A stretch of DNA of 64,000 nt from Hygrocybe punicea (lineage: Eukaryota; Basidiomycota; Agaricomycetes; Agaricales; Hygrophoraceae), in contig OY744471.1 in NCBI GenBank assembly GCA_963556145.1, positions 1,791,590-1,855,589 of the forward strand. The letters are read 5' to 3'. The position numbers and the translations under genes were made by a program. This document shows, piece after piece, positions 12,601-23,479 of the stretch (positions are counted from its first letter, which is position 1; each line of letters opens with the position of its first letter). The notes below the pieces were generated by a model. That model was not told where the DNA came from, searched no databases, and worked only from the letters and a program-made list of their open reading frames with translations.

Positions 12601-12717
12601 CCCAGCAAGAGCTGTCTCTTGGGTTAACCTACCCCCCCAGCAAGCAACTGCGCTATGTGTACCTACCTTTTGCAACTATATCTGCGATTGGGTTAACCAA
12701 AACGACTGGGTCTACTG
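9700..12717 (-). repeat. Right arm: array of 34-bp repeats
   Basis: Inverse of the left arm, about 0.9 kb longer. The unit reads GGTCAACCC on this strand. Higher-order duplication is visible: a block of roughly 300 bp around 10080-10330 recurs at about 10390-10640, and blocks near 10800-11640 recur in 205-bp steps. The arm has therefore grown by unequal exchange or replication slippage. By length, about 85 units fit. Confidence 0.9.
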
Positions 12718-12724
12718 AGACCGC

Positions 12725-15700
12725 TACATGCAGGAACGTCGCGATGCGTTCAACAAAGTTCACGAAGGCGACTTCCTCTGGCCGGCTGAGCACGCACTAA
12801 TGGACGACTTTATACGCAAACAAGAGAAAGGTTTCGCGTGGACTGACAACGAGCGCGGAAGATTTCGCACTGATTTCTTTCCACCTGTCGAGTTTCCCGT
12901 ATTACCGCACACTCCCTGGGTCCAGCGCAACATTCCTATTCCTCCTGGTATTTATGAGGAAGTATGCAATATTATTCGCCGTAAAATTGAAGCCAAAGTC
13001 TACGAACCCTCAAACTCCTCCTATCGCTCGCGTTGGTTTACAGTTCTGAAGAAAGGCAGTAAAACGCTTCACATCGTTCACAGTCTCGAGCCTCTTAATG
13101 CAGTGACCATCGCGCATTCTGGCGTACCTCCTATCCCCGAACACATGGCCGAACAGTTCGCTGGCCGATCCTGTGGCGCCTGCTTTGATTTATACGTCGG
13201 ATATGACGAGCGACCTATCGCCAAGTCCTCGCACGACTATACCACCTTCCAAACACCTTTCGGAGCGTTGCGACTTGTTACTCTACCTATGGGATGGACA
13301 AATTCAGTCCCGATATTCCATGACGACGTTACTTTCATCCTGCAACCCGAGATCCTGCAGTGGACGATACCTTACATCGACGATGTCCCAGTCAAAGGCC
13401 CTAAATCGTCCTATCTCCTACATGACGGCACTTACGAAACTATCGCCGCAAACCCGGGGATTTGCCGCTTCGTCTGGGAACATTTCACTACACTTAATCG
13501 CATTGTCCAACGCATGAAATACTGTGGGGGAACCTTTTCCGCCTTCAAGTCTACACTCTGCACTCCTGAAATCACAGTAGTAGGCCATCGCTGCACAACA
13601 AACGGCCATTTACCTGACGAAGAGAAACTAGCCATGATTCGTAACTGGGGCCCTTGCCACAACCTGTCCGACGTCCGCTCGTTCCTTGGTACAGTAGGCG
13701 TTCTTCGAATCTTTATCCACAACTTCGCGCAATGTGCGCATCATCTTGTTAAACTCACGCGCAAAGATGCACCCTTCGAATTTGGTCCCGACCAGATCGC
13801 CGCTCAGGCAGACCTGAAACAAGCCGTTCTCGATTCACCTGCGCTTCGTCCAATCGACTACACTTCAAATTCGCCGGTCATTCTTGCTGTCAACACATCC
13901 TACATCGCTGTTGGATACATCCTCTGTCAATGTGATCCCGACAACCCTTCTCGCCGTTTCTACAACCGCTTTGGTTCTATCACACTAAATGATCGCGAAT
14001 CGCGCTTCTCTCAACCTAAACTAGAAATCTTCGGTCTTTATCGCGTGCTCTGCGACCTGCGGCTGTACTTAATCGGCGTTCGTAATCTCGTCGTCGAGGT
14101 AGACACGTGCTACATCACAGGCATGCTACGCAACCCAGACATTGCGCCAAGTGCTAGCGTTAACCGCTGGATCGCCACGATTCTCACTTTCCACTGCACT
14201 ATAGTCCATGTCCTGGGTACGCACCATGGCCCGGATGGTCTTTCAAGGCGTGTACAACAACCTCTGGATTCTCCGCCAGAAAAGGACAGCATAGAAGAAA
14301 CTGAAGACTGGATCGACCGCCTCTATGGTTTCGCGCATATGATCAATACTCCTCATCCGTCCCTGCGTTCGTTGCGATCTTGTTCCGCTTTCGCCGCGCT
14401 CGTGACTGGGGACAGTCACAATTTCAGTGAGGAGGAAGGATCCAATCCTACGCTTACCTACAACGACATACCGCGCACTGACGCTGCTCGCAGAGAAGAC
14501 GATCGCATAACCCTAGTAAAGAAATGGCTCAGCGACTTAGATCGCCCGATCGGCCTCGCTGATTCCGACTACGCGACCTTCATCCGATACTGTACAGACT
14601 TTTTCCTCGATGGAACTAGACTATGGCGCAAAGACCAGAATGGCACGCACAAGTTAGTCATATCGCGCGATCACCGAACATCAATTATGCGACAAGCCCA
14701 CGATGAAGTAGGACACAAAGGATTTTACGCAACTCGCGCTATGATCGCAGAACGCTTCTGGTGGCCACACATGCAAGCCGATATTCACTGGTTCGTTCGC
14801 ACATGCCATCTTTGCCAGCTTCGCCAATCCTGTCAGGTTCTCATTCCCCCTGTCATCGCAACGCCTGCCCCACTTTTCGCCAAAATATTCATCGACACGA
14901 TGCACTTACCGACATCTAGCGGATACAAATATATAATCCAAGGACGCTGTTCGCTTACTCAGTACCCCGAATTCAGAATGCTTCGCAACGAAAACGCTCG
15001 CGCAATCGGAGATTGGATATTCAAAGATATTCTCTGTCGATGGGGTTCTCTCCACGAAATCGTTACAGACAACGGACCCGCGCTCATCAAATCTCTCACT
15101 TATCTTTCGAAGCGATACCGCGTTAACCACATTCGCATCTCCGGCTACAATTCCCGCGCAAACGGTCTCGTGGAACGACCGCACTACGACGTTCGACAAT
15201 CTCTCTTCAAAGCTGCGGACGGCGACCAGTTTAGATGGGCCAATGTGACGTACTCGGTATTTTGGGCCGAACGTATCACTATCCGACGACGAATGGGCTG
15301 CTCACCTTACTTCGCAGCGACTGGCGCTCATCCCCTATTACCACTCAACATCGTGGAAGCAACATACCTTCAACCCCCGCCGGATTCAGTCCTATCCTCT
15401 ACAGACCTGATTGCGCGACGCATGATCGCACTCCAAAAACGTAGCGACGATATTAATCGCATATACTCGCAAGTTTACGACGCTCGCCGGAAAGCGGCAC
15501 AACGTTTCGAAAAGCAACACGCGAAGACGATTCGCAACTTCGATTTCAAAAGCGGTGACTTAGTACTCATTCGCAACACACAGATAGAGAGAAAGCGCTA
15601 AACCGGAAAATGCGCCCGCGGTATCTTGGTCCCCTCATTGTTATTTCGCGCAACTTTGGCGGTGCTTACATTCTCTGCGAACTTGATGGATCTGTCTTTC

Positions 15701-15873
15701 ACCGACCGATTTCAGCGTTTCGAGTAGTCCCCTATTTTGCTTGCAGTTCAATCTCACTCCCGCCGCGCTTCCTCGATATTCCCGCGCAACGACTAAACGA
15801 ACTCGAAAACACTTCCGACGACGATCAACCTCCTGAAGCACAGGAACCCGGTTCTGATGTCGACGACGATTGA
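12725..15873 (+). pseudogene. Ty3 pol: RT, RNase H and integrase (element 1)
   Basis: Resumes after the DNA element. RT carries the YIDD catalytic box (about 13375). RNase H follows at about 13880, but its first catalytic aspartate is Asn (AVNTS versus AVDSS in element 2). The integrase zinc domain is H-x5-H...CHLC (14698-14815), and the DDE core keeps FIDTMH, VTDNG and LVERPH. In RT motif 1 the residue after VH is Ser where element 2 has Asp. A GA dinucleotide duplication near 15590 shifts the frame; the last 88 codons (15610-15873) match the element-2 C-terminus in the new frame. The copy is inactivated by the insertion, the frameshift and the RNase H loss. Confidence 0.85.
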
Positions 15874-16197
15874 CTGAATTTCTTTACTTCTCTCATTTTT
15901 ACACTTATCGCTTATACCTTGTTTTTTCTTTTATTGTAGCACGAGATTCAAGTCGCAATAAAAGCGAGACTTTTGTCACGCAAGACTTCGTCTTTGCGGG
16001 GTTTTACGGCGATGATGATCTACTGAGCCTTTCCCCTAGATAAGTTTATATTTGTTTCTTCCGCTTCTTCCGCTTCCTGTGACTTTTTTTTCGATTCGAG
16101 AGCAGACAAATTATTATAATACATATATGAAAACAGCTAAAAAGGTTTTACATATATAACACAGATGGCGCGCACGCGTTTTCGCACCTTCTCCCAT
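15874..16197. other. Spacer between pol and the convergent accessory gene (element 1)
   Basis: 324 bases, AT-rich, with no open frame of note. It presumably holds the 3' ends of both convergent transcripts. No further signal is supported. Confidence 0.5.
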
Positions 16198-17474
16198 TTA
16201 CTCCTCATATTCACCGTACTCCTCCTCCTCGTCCTCCAGCTGCGCCAGCTCCCGCCTCATTTCGGTTTGCGCTCTCACCCACACCGCAACCCGTTCTTCG
16301 ATCACCGCGATCTCTTCCTGTAACACCCGTTTCCGTGCTTCCACGTCCATGACCCGCACACTTCGTGGCGGACGGGTACCAATATAGGCTATGATGGTCA
16401 GTCAGCGCGTTCGATACCCTGTCGTTTTAGCGACTTACCTCAGGGGGGCGGCTGGTTTCTCTCCCTCCCTTTCCCCTTATCCACCCACGCCTTTCCCTTG
16501 TCCGCGCGACCTTTGCTGGAAACCGGCTTCCTCGGCGTGCTCCGCCCGCGTTTCCTCTGCCCCATCCGGTTCACCCCGTTCCAAAAGCATCCTTGCTTCG
16601 CGTCGCGGCACCTCCTGCACCGCGGGTCCTGCTCGTCGAACTCGCAAATGACGTCGGCCGCCCTCGCTGCGTGGCAACGATCGCACTACGAAGTTTTCAT
16701 GAGTACAGACGAATGGTAAAGTTTGACTAGTTACTTGCCTTGCCTTGGACATCGCGAAGGTCCTTCCCGGGACCGACCCTCCTGCACTTTTTCGACGGCC
16801 CCCCCTGCCCTTCGTATTCCGTTTCGAATCCTATCTCCTCTTCCCCCTGCGAGCCCGCTTCCATCTCGCTACCCCCATCCCCCTTGTTCGACCCCATCAT
16901 CAACCTCGCCATTTCATCCTGTGTGATCTCTTTGCGCAGGAACCGCGCATATAGGACCTTGGCGTGTTCCTTTTGCTCCGCAGCTCTGTCCGCAGCCTCC
17001 TTCACCAACCTGGTCCGCTCGATCTCGGCCTCGCGGATCTTCTTCTGCTCAGCTTCATGCGCCTCGTGCGCTTTTTGCTCCGCCTCGGCTTGCTCCTTTG
17101 CCTTCCTCGTGTCTTCTCGAGCTTTCTTCGCCTTGGCATGCAACCTCGGGAGCAAAATCTCCCCGCCCCATTGCAACGCCTGCTCATCCTCGATGAAGTC
17201 CAACGCCGCGACGGCGTCCCTCCGCATCTCCTCGACTTCCTCGCTACTCTCTATCAGCCCGGTTGTTCGTTCGAACTCGAGATAATTGTACTGTTGATCA
17301 AAGGTAGTCAGCGAAAAGGTTAGCGCAGTTGCGATGACTTACCAGGAGTTCTTCGAAATTCTGTCCCCATGCGATCCACTCTTCTCCGGCGGCGCCCTCC
17401 GCTGGTTTTGCGTCCATGTGCGTCTTGAGGGCCTCGAAGACAGCGGCGACGAATTCGGCCATCGGGTGTGTCAT
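16198..17474 (-). pseudogene. Convergent accessory gene of element 1: coiled coil + six-Cys cluster
   Basis: Four exons are inferred: 17343-17474, 16739-17290, 16439-16685 and 16198-16388. Introns are 52, 53 and 50 nt; the second is GC-AG (AAG|GCAAGT). All phases agree, giving 374 codons, with one in-frame TGA at 16440-16442 that a single T to C would make CGA. The product has an N-terminal region, a long Lys/Glu/Ala coiled coil (about residues 95-170), a basic patch (KKCRR), then C-x2-C-x9-C-x8-C-x2-C-x6-C (close to Zn(II)2Cys6), a basic RKRGR tail and an acidic coiled C-terminus. Start at 17474 or 17462, both in frame. It lies between pol and the 3' LTR on the opposite strand, like the genes at 35297 and 59139. 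Confidence 0.65.
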
Positions 17475-17619
17475 CGTACGGATTGATGGTGAAGATCAAA
17501 GATGAAGGTTAGCAAACATTGACGCGTCGCTTCTGTTTATAAGTCAGACTCGCATGTGACTTTCCCACGGCCCACGCGATTGACTGAGGACAGTCAAGAT
17601 TTCAGTGAGAAAAAAAAAA
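17475..17619 (+). other. Polypurine tract and flank before the LTR
   Basis: The last bases before the LTR are CAGTGAGAAAAAAAAAA (about 17603-17619), a purine run adjoining TGATACG. This is the expected plus-strand primer position for a Ty3 element. The rest of the segment is the upstream region of the minus-strand accessory gene. Confidence 0.65.
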
Positions 17620-18440
17620 TGATACGCAGTCTCTCCCTTTGGGCACGGAATCTCTCATATGGTCAATTCTACTTTTTCTACGACTCTTCCGCAGTCCCGC
17701 GTACATGCGAAACATCAGCACGCCGCCCGCGACTTGCGCGACTTACGCCGATCGATGCGCGCGTGACCGCGACATCTTCGCTGTATCTTAACCACGCGAC
17801 CCGGTCTTAATACGCTGACACACGACTGTTAAACACGTCCTACACGTTCGGACACCGAGTCTGATACCAGAAATGTAATTCATCTGGTTTATCTTTGTCT
17901 TTTCGCCGACTTTCATGTGATATTTGCCGTTATTTCAAATCCTTCGCTATTCCGTTCCCGTTTCGTTGCTTTCATGCGATATTTCGCTGCATTTCTATTT
18001 CACTCATCCACCCTTTCCCCCTATCCCTTTAGAATATAAAAAGTGCCCTGTAGTAGAAAATATGCAAAGAAGAACCCAGTTCTCCCCTCTCCACTAGTTT
18101 GCGGCTTAAGTTTTAAAAAGGATCTAGTCATTCTCACTCGAATCTGCGTCTCTCCTCATCGCGTACTCTCCGCTATCGTGACCTAAGTTGTAGCGCAGAA
18201 CCTCCGTCTCGTCGCGTCATCACCGCGTATCGCGCTGTCATCTAGGACAACCAGCTAAGCCTTCCGATCCTTGTTTATCACTGTGTTGCGACTCTTCGCG
18301 TTTGTTTATTTTATCGCGCATATTATCGCGCACTATCGTGTTATTGTCGGGAGTGTCCCCAAGTCTCGTTCACACCTTTGCGACGTTTTTCATCATTTAT
18401 TATCTCTTTATCCGGGGTCATAGATGTGGAAACCGTATCA
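17620..18440 (+). repeat. LTR of element 1
   Basis: 821 bp with 6-bp inverted ends TGATAC...GTATCA. It is preceded by a purine tract and followed by a primer-binding site, so it fits both a 3' LTR (upstream side) and a 5' LTR (downstream side). A TATA-like AGAATATAAAAAG lies near 18032. It is not alignable end to end with 1328-2160. Confidence 0.8.
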
Positions 18441-18445
18441 TTTTC

Positions 18446-18462
18446 TGGAGCCCACTGCGAGG
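18446..18462 (+). other. Primer-binding site
   Basis: TGGAGCCCACTGCGAGG follows the LTR end by 5 bp and is identical to the site after the 5' LTR of element 2 (28641-28657). A tRNA whose 3' end is complementary would prime reverse transcription. Its place downstream of the right-hand LTR shows that this LTR served as a 5' LTR in the source molecule. Confidence 0.75.
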
Positions 18463-18685
18463 GGACTTAACATTTAAACCACTCCTTCGACTAACGCGTC
18501 TAGTTCGAGCACCATAGCTACCAACAGATATCGTACTCGTAGCTCAGTACAGCGTCAAGCGCAACAACGTGCGACAACCTCTCGGAATATCCCCGACTTC
18601 GACAGCAATCTCGACGAACTCACCGAAAGTTCCTCCGATTCCGAACACGATACCTCACATCGATTTTGTTCTCATTCACCTCGCA
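18463..18685 (+). pseudogene. Gag N-terminal remnant (element 1)
   Basis: An open frame without ATG runs from the accATAgct word near 18510 through a Ser/Arg/Gln-rich stretch (TNRYRTRSSVQRQAQQR) to SDSEHDTSHRF, then is cut by the 115-bp repeat. It corresponds to the first part of element-2 gag (from 28663), which also lacks an ATG at its head. The middle of gag, several hundred bases, is absent from element 1. Confidence 0.6.
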
Positions 18686-18800
18686 CACCTCTGAGTATTT
18701 TTACTAACCTTTTGGATTGAGATTGAACCCCTCAGAATTCGTACAGCACTGTGGTAGAGTTGGTATTTGATTCCGTTCACACTACCGCAGTGCCCTTTCA
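18686..18800 (+). repeat. 115-bp direct repeat, right copy
   Basis: Second copy of 2043-2160. It ends CCCTTTCA directly at the CCGT target duplication (18801-18804) and forms the right edge of the composite insertion. Confidence 0.8.
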
Positions 18801-19102
18801 CCGTTACCAATCGGCTCGCCGTCCACATGCTTGATTTGCTTATTCCCTCTAGCCACTCAACCCAGTGTTCTGTCTTGGTCCGCCTGATTTGTTCAGCGTA
18901 TGCATTCCTTGCTTTCCAGTATTCCTCGTGCACAGGGTGGTTATGGTTCTCGCGATGTCTGTACGCTTTCTTTCCTAGGCTCCTCACTCTCGTCCTCACA
19001 GCCGTTAGTTCTTCATTCCACCACCGCTTGCTGTATGGGGACGGTTTGGTTGTTGGGATTACATTTGCTATTGCGTGTTGTATTGCACTGTCCAGGTTGG
19101 CT
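18801..19102 (-). pseudogene. LINE fragment, linker between endonuclease and RT
   Basis: Minus-strand codons read through a basic linker (RRTKTEHWVEWLEGISKSS) up to the CCGT junction. They continue at both sides: into 899-1327 after removing element 1, and from 20392 after removing the hAT element with its 8-bp duplication. There is no stop within this piece. Confidence 0.8.
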
Positions 19103-19432
19103 TAGTGTTGCCGAAGTTCAGTTCGGTCCGGTTCCGACCCTTTTTGGCGGAACCACGAACTGAACTTCGGGTCCAGTTTGGCGCATGGCCAAACCCGGAC
19201 CCAGACGGCGTCGAACCGTCTCTTCGCGTTTGGTCTGGGTTCAGACGCGGTCTGAAACCCAGACCGAGGTGGGCTCACCCCGTCCGTTCTCCTCGCAAAT
19301 GGCAGGCGCGTATCAATAGATACGGCGCTGCACTTCGCGAGGTAGATGGGTGCGGGGGAGCCCTCCGGTGTCCCCAAGGGATGTGGAGGGATGGGGGGTC
19401 TTGTCCCGTGGTCCCTGCGTGGCATTGCCGGC

Positions 19433-19465
<33 letters not shown>

Positions 19466-19588
19466 GCCGTTGCTGCTGATACTGCTGCTGCTGTCGTTGC
19501 TGCCGTCGTTGCTGCCGTCATTGCTGCCGCTGCCGGCGCTGCTCCTGCTGCCATCGCCGTTGCTGCTGCCGCTGCTGCTGCTGTCGCC

Positions 19589-19619
<31 letters not shown>

Positions 19620-19654
19620 TTGCTGCTGCCGCTGCTGCTGCTGTCGCCGTTGCC

Positions 19655-19688
<34 letters not shown>

Positions 19689-20391
19689 TTGCCGCCGTTG
19701 CTGCCGTCGTTGCTGCCGCTGCCAGCGCTGCTCCTGCTGCCGTCGCCGTTGCTGCTGCCACTGCTGCCGCTGCTGTCGTGGCCGTTGCTGCTGCCGCTGC
19801 CGTTGCCGTTGCCGTTGCCACTGCTGCTGCTGCCGGCATTGCTGCTGCTGCTGCTGGCTGTCGTGGTTGTCGTTGCCGTTGTTGTTGCCGCCGCTGGTGG
19901 TGGTGGTGGTGGTGGTGTTGCAGCTGTCGCGCGTCCATTGGCATTGGGTTGGCGTTGGGTGGTCATCTCGCGGCCGTGGGTGTGGTCACACTGCGGTCGC
20001 GGTCGAGCTTCCTGTAGCAGGCAACATTAGTAAAGTTCAGGAAAGTAAAATACGTACCTGTGTTCATGAACGCGACATTGTGTCGCGTTCATTGGCCTTG
20101 TGTTGTTGCCTGTTGGTGAAGAAAGCTACCTGTAACGGTCACATGATACCGTTTAACACGAAAAAGTAAGTAAAGGAATGCGAAAAATAAATGAAATAAA
20201 TACCTTAAAAATATCCGCGTTTGCGGTTTGGACGCGGTTTGGAGCCGTTCAGGAAATCCGGCAGGCCTCGAAACCCGGAACTGAACCTGCGGTCCGGTTC
20301 AGCACTTGGCTGAACTTAGACTGAACCTAGGGTTTGGTTTGGGGTTTGAACCGGGTTCGGCTAGGTTCGGAACCGAACTACGGCAACACTA
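19103..20391. mobile_element. hAT-type miniature element, copy a
   Basis: 1289 bp with inverted ends TAGTGTTGCCG...CGGCAACACTA and an 8-bp target duplication GGTTGGCT (19095-19102, 20392-20399), both typical of hAT transposons. The interior has a long CTG-rich trinucleotide tract (about 19435-19860), a GGT run, subterminal GGTTC words and a perfect 12-bp hairpin with a 3-nt loop at 20066-20092. No transposase. Apparent long frames on both strands come from the trinucleotide repeat. It interrupts the LINE. Confidence 0.9.
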
Positions 20392-23300
20392 GGTTGGCTA
20401 GGGCCCAGTGAAATTTTTCGACATTCTCGATTTCGCATGGTCCCTCTATTCCTGCCAGTTTCTCCCCCAATACTTCCCGGAACTTTGTCCAATTGGCCTC
20501 CTCGTATTTGGGCCTTGGTTTGAATCTGGACCCGTGTACCATGATGTCAAGCGTATATGTTATTGGGAGGTGGTCTGATTTTGCCAGCCTGTCCTCGGGC
20601 CGTGTATTGCAGGTTATGAATCGGTCTAGGAGCGTGTCAGTGCAGAATACGTTGTCCACTCTTGTCATGTTGCCAGTCGCCAGCGCTTGTAGTGTCAGAA
20701 TCCCTTCTGGCAGTGCCATTCGCATGTTATGTTGCCCAATAAGTTCCAATAGTGTTGTGGCTGCTTCTAAATTGGCCATAGTGAATAGGTGGGCGTTTCT
20801 TTCCTCGTCCCATAGCGGATGATGTCGGTTGAAGTCCCCCGCCCATATGTATTGAACTGGTCTGGCGGGTGTGTTCCGTGCCGCCTGACTGTTCATATAT
20901 TCTCCTAGCTTTGTCAGGGTGTCGTCATTGGTGCAGTCGACGTACGCATTAATGATTCATATAGTACCGAATGGCCCAACGAGCTGGACCACGGTGAGAT
21001 CGGTGGCTGGTATAATTATGGGTGACCATGTATTGGAGTCGATTAGTTTGCTGACGAGTATTACTGATCTTGTCGGGTTAGTACTGTGTGTGTCGTGATG
21101 TCGGGGGGGGTATATAACGGTGTAGTATCCATTAGCCCTTGTGAGGCCTTTGAAGTCAAAGAAGGGCTCTTGTATTAGTACGAATGCGTGTTCTTTCTTT
21201 ATGGCCTCGAGCATATCCAGCTGGGCTATTAGTGACTTATTTACATTTTGTTGCCATATGGATACCTGCTTCATGCGTACAGGTCCTCGATTGACTGCGC
21301 ATGGCATTTCCTGTCTATGTTGGCTTGGTGGCTCTGTATCCATCGCATTCGTGGGTGCTTGTCTCGCTGGCGGGGTGATGATGTACGCTGGACCTGTCAG
21401 CGGTTCGTCTCCCCATCCTCCTGGCGTGGACGTCGGCCCAGGTTGTGTTCCCCATATGATGTCCAGGGTCTGTTGTGATGTCCTACTGCTACCCTGCCCT
21501 CCCTGACTTGCGTCGTTTTGCGTTGACAATGTTCGGAAGCCCGCTCCCCTTGTAAATCCATGTCCTGAGTCTTGATTTCGTGCTGTCTTGGGGCTGCCTC
21601 GACCTATACTCCATCCCTGTCTGTTTCGGGTCTCTATGTTATATCCACCTTTTGCGCTGTCATGTGCGCCTCCTTCCCGTGGTCGTTGTTCCTGTCTCCG
21701 TCCATCATTTCTCCACGCTTGGTCAAAGTTGCCCACTCGGGCGCCGCCCTCGTCTGTACGTCCCCATGTCCTGGGCTCATTTGTTGGAAATAGCCTATAC
21801 TTCGCCTCCGTGTTATACTCACTCATCTTCTTTACTCTTTCCTGGAATATCCTGCAGTTCCGGTCCGCTGCACCATGTCCTGTTTCTTTGCAGTTGGCGC
21901 ATTTGAGGGGTGTTCCTCCTTCCACTCCGCAGCTGCGGTCGGATGTGCGATGCATCCCGGCACATCTCGCGCATACGTCGTGTATTGATTTGCACTCTTT
22001 TGCAATGTGTCCGAAGCCTTGACATCTCATGCATCGATGTGGCTCTTGTAGTAGCTTCCTAGTCCGGCATTGTTTCCCTTCGATGTACACTCCGTATTCC
22101 AGAATGTGATTTGCGGTTTCCCACGATGCAAGACCCAGTATGAGAAACGCATATCGTTGCCCTTCTGCACGCAGATGTGCAGGTTTTAGCCATCTCGCTT
22201 CACATATTGACATCTTCGGCAGTGCGCTATCTTGTTCGATTTTTTCGAGGGCCGCTTGTCTCTCTGGGTCAAGTGTTGTGGGGACATACTCCACTACTAC
22301 CTGGCATAGTCCTGCCATCATCACGGACGCCCCGCCAAATTGGGATATGAATTCTTTCATGACGTCGGTTCTGCGCATGTATCGTGCTGCCTCTGCAGTG
22401 TTCAATGAGTATATAATCATGCCTGCCTGGGTACGTCGTGCTCCGACGAATGTCATACCATCTGGCTTGTCCGCCACCATAATTCCCATCATGTCTAGTG
22501 TGAGCTTGGCCTTCTTGACCAGTTCTCTCTCGGTTAGCGTTCCGAGGGTATCGTTCGCAGATTTTGGGTCTTTCTTGACTATAATCTGTCTGTCAACGAT
22601 GTCTCCTCTTGAGATGGATGCTGCGTGTTCTGGGGGTATTGGTACGCGCATCCTGGCAGCATTGGCATATGATGTTGGCATTCCATTTCTGTTATCGAGT
22701 TCTCGTGTTTCCCCGTCTTGGGCCATCTGGAGTTGTATCGCCACTGCCTTTGCCTCCTCTAGGCTCGATGTGATGCGGTCGATGCCCGCGCGCAGCTCCT
22801 CCATAGTTTTGGTTAGTGATATCGTTGAGTTCCTTATCTCCTGCTCGCTTGCTCCCATTTTGTCTTGTGTTTGCTCCATGCTTTCCGTAATTTGTGCTAT
22901 CCTTGAGAAGACGGGATCCTCCAATTTGTTGTATATTGTCTCCGCAATATTCCCTGCTACCTCTTCCGTTCGGATGCTTTCCAGCATGAAGGCTACTGCT
23001 CTCAGGACATTTGTGCATGATCTCGGCATTCTGGTCATTGCAGCCGCCACTCTTAGTACGGCAATCGCTAGGGTCTGTGGAGTTATGGGCTCTCCGTTGA
23101 TGATGTATGCCTCGCGTTCGAGTAGTGTTTTTCCTTCCTCTGCATTGTGGACGTCTGATGATACACTACTTTCCTTGATTACTTCTGCTCTCGTGGGTCT
23201 CCGTGTCGTATCCGTGCTGTCCGTATTTTCTGTTTGTTGTATTTGGCTTGGTGTTAGAGTACCTGACTTGCCTTTTGGTGGCATTTCTCTCAGGATCTGT

Positions 23301-23470
23301 GGAATTTTGTTTCGTTTATCTTGTGTGTGTGTCCTCACAGTACGATGTATAGTGTTCCCCAATGAAATGATAGTTCGTGCGCTCTATATTTTCCGTTTTT
23401 TGTGCACCGGCCACCACTCGTTCCATCCGGGGTCCCAGTTGGTGTGCCACGTGGTAGCTAGTCAAGAGAG
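20392..23470 (-). pseudogene. LINE: gag-like zinc-knuckle region fused in frame to endonuclease
   Basis: The first ATG on the minus strand is at 23284 (MPPKGKSG). A coiled-coil-rich N-terminus is followed by three CCHC-like knuckles at about 21900-22035 (CMRCQGFGHIAKEC and two variants), a Gly/Arg-rich region, and then, in the same frame, an AP-type endonuclease: WQQNVNKS (about 21250), IQEPFFDF, GDFNRHHPLWD (about 20840) and SDHLPITY (about 20580). One in-frame TGA at 20957-20959 breaks it; CGA would restore arginine. Gag and endonuclease in one frame suggest a single fused ORF, a variant of the usual two-ORF LINE plan. Its 5' end is near 23470, where LTR remains begin. Confidence 0.85.
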
Positions 23471-23479
23471 TCCCTCTTC

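Larger units (their letters stand above)
4313..12717. mobile_element. 8.4-kb palindromic DNA transposon with giant repeat-built inverted ends
   Basis: The element starts CAGTAGACCCAGTCG and ends with its exact inverse, flanked by the 7-bp target duplication AGACCGC (4306-4312 and 12718-12724). The outer 300 bp of the two ends are almost base-for-base inverse (one substitution noticed near 4480/12550). Inward, both arms become arrays of a 34-bp unit, and even the AT-rich inner parts pair as inverted copies. No transposase was found, so it is non-autonomous or carries an unknown one. The 7-bp duplication and CAG terminus do not settle a superfamily. It interrupts the Ty3 pol gene. Confidence 0.9.
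1328..18800 (+). mobile_element. Composite Ty3/gypsy element 1 inserted in the LINE
   Basis: This 17.5-kb insertion is flanked by the 4-bp duplication CCGT and begins TGATACGCAG. In order it holds an LTR-like segment, the C-terminal half of gag with protease, pol (split by a DNA transposon), a convergent accessory gene, a purine tract, an LTR (17620-18440), a primer-binding site and the N-terminal start of gag. A 115-bp piece that also lies at 2043-2160 closes it. Gag is therefore circularly permuted: its start lies downstream of the right LTR and its middle is missing. Pol has frameshifts and lost catalytic residues, so the copy looks dead. Confidence 0.75.

Noticed and set aside
4313..12717. 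CRISPR-like array
   Set aside because: Regular 34-bp spacing looks array-like, but units are contiguous without unique spacers, and the context is a eukaryotic transposon.
17620..18800. Reading 17620-18800 as a single 1.2-kb LTR
   Set aside because: A perfect primer-binding site and gag-like codons lie inside it, and TGATAC...GTATCA ends fit an 821-bp LTR. The longer reading is still listed as a possible refutation.
19346..20030. Poly-Ala, poly-Ser and poly-Leu frames in hAT copies (also 26485-27292 and 38405-39363)
   Set aside because: They are translations of CTG/CAG tracts, open on both strands, with no domain and no shared start between copies.
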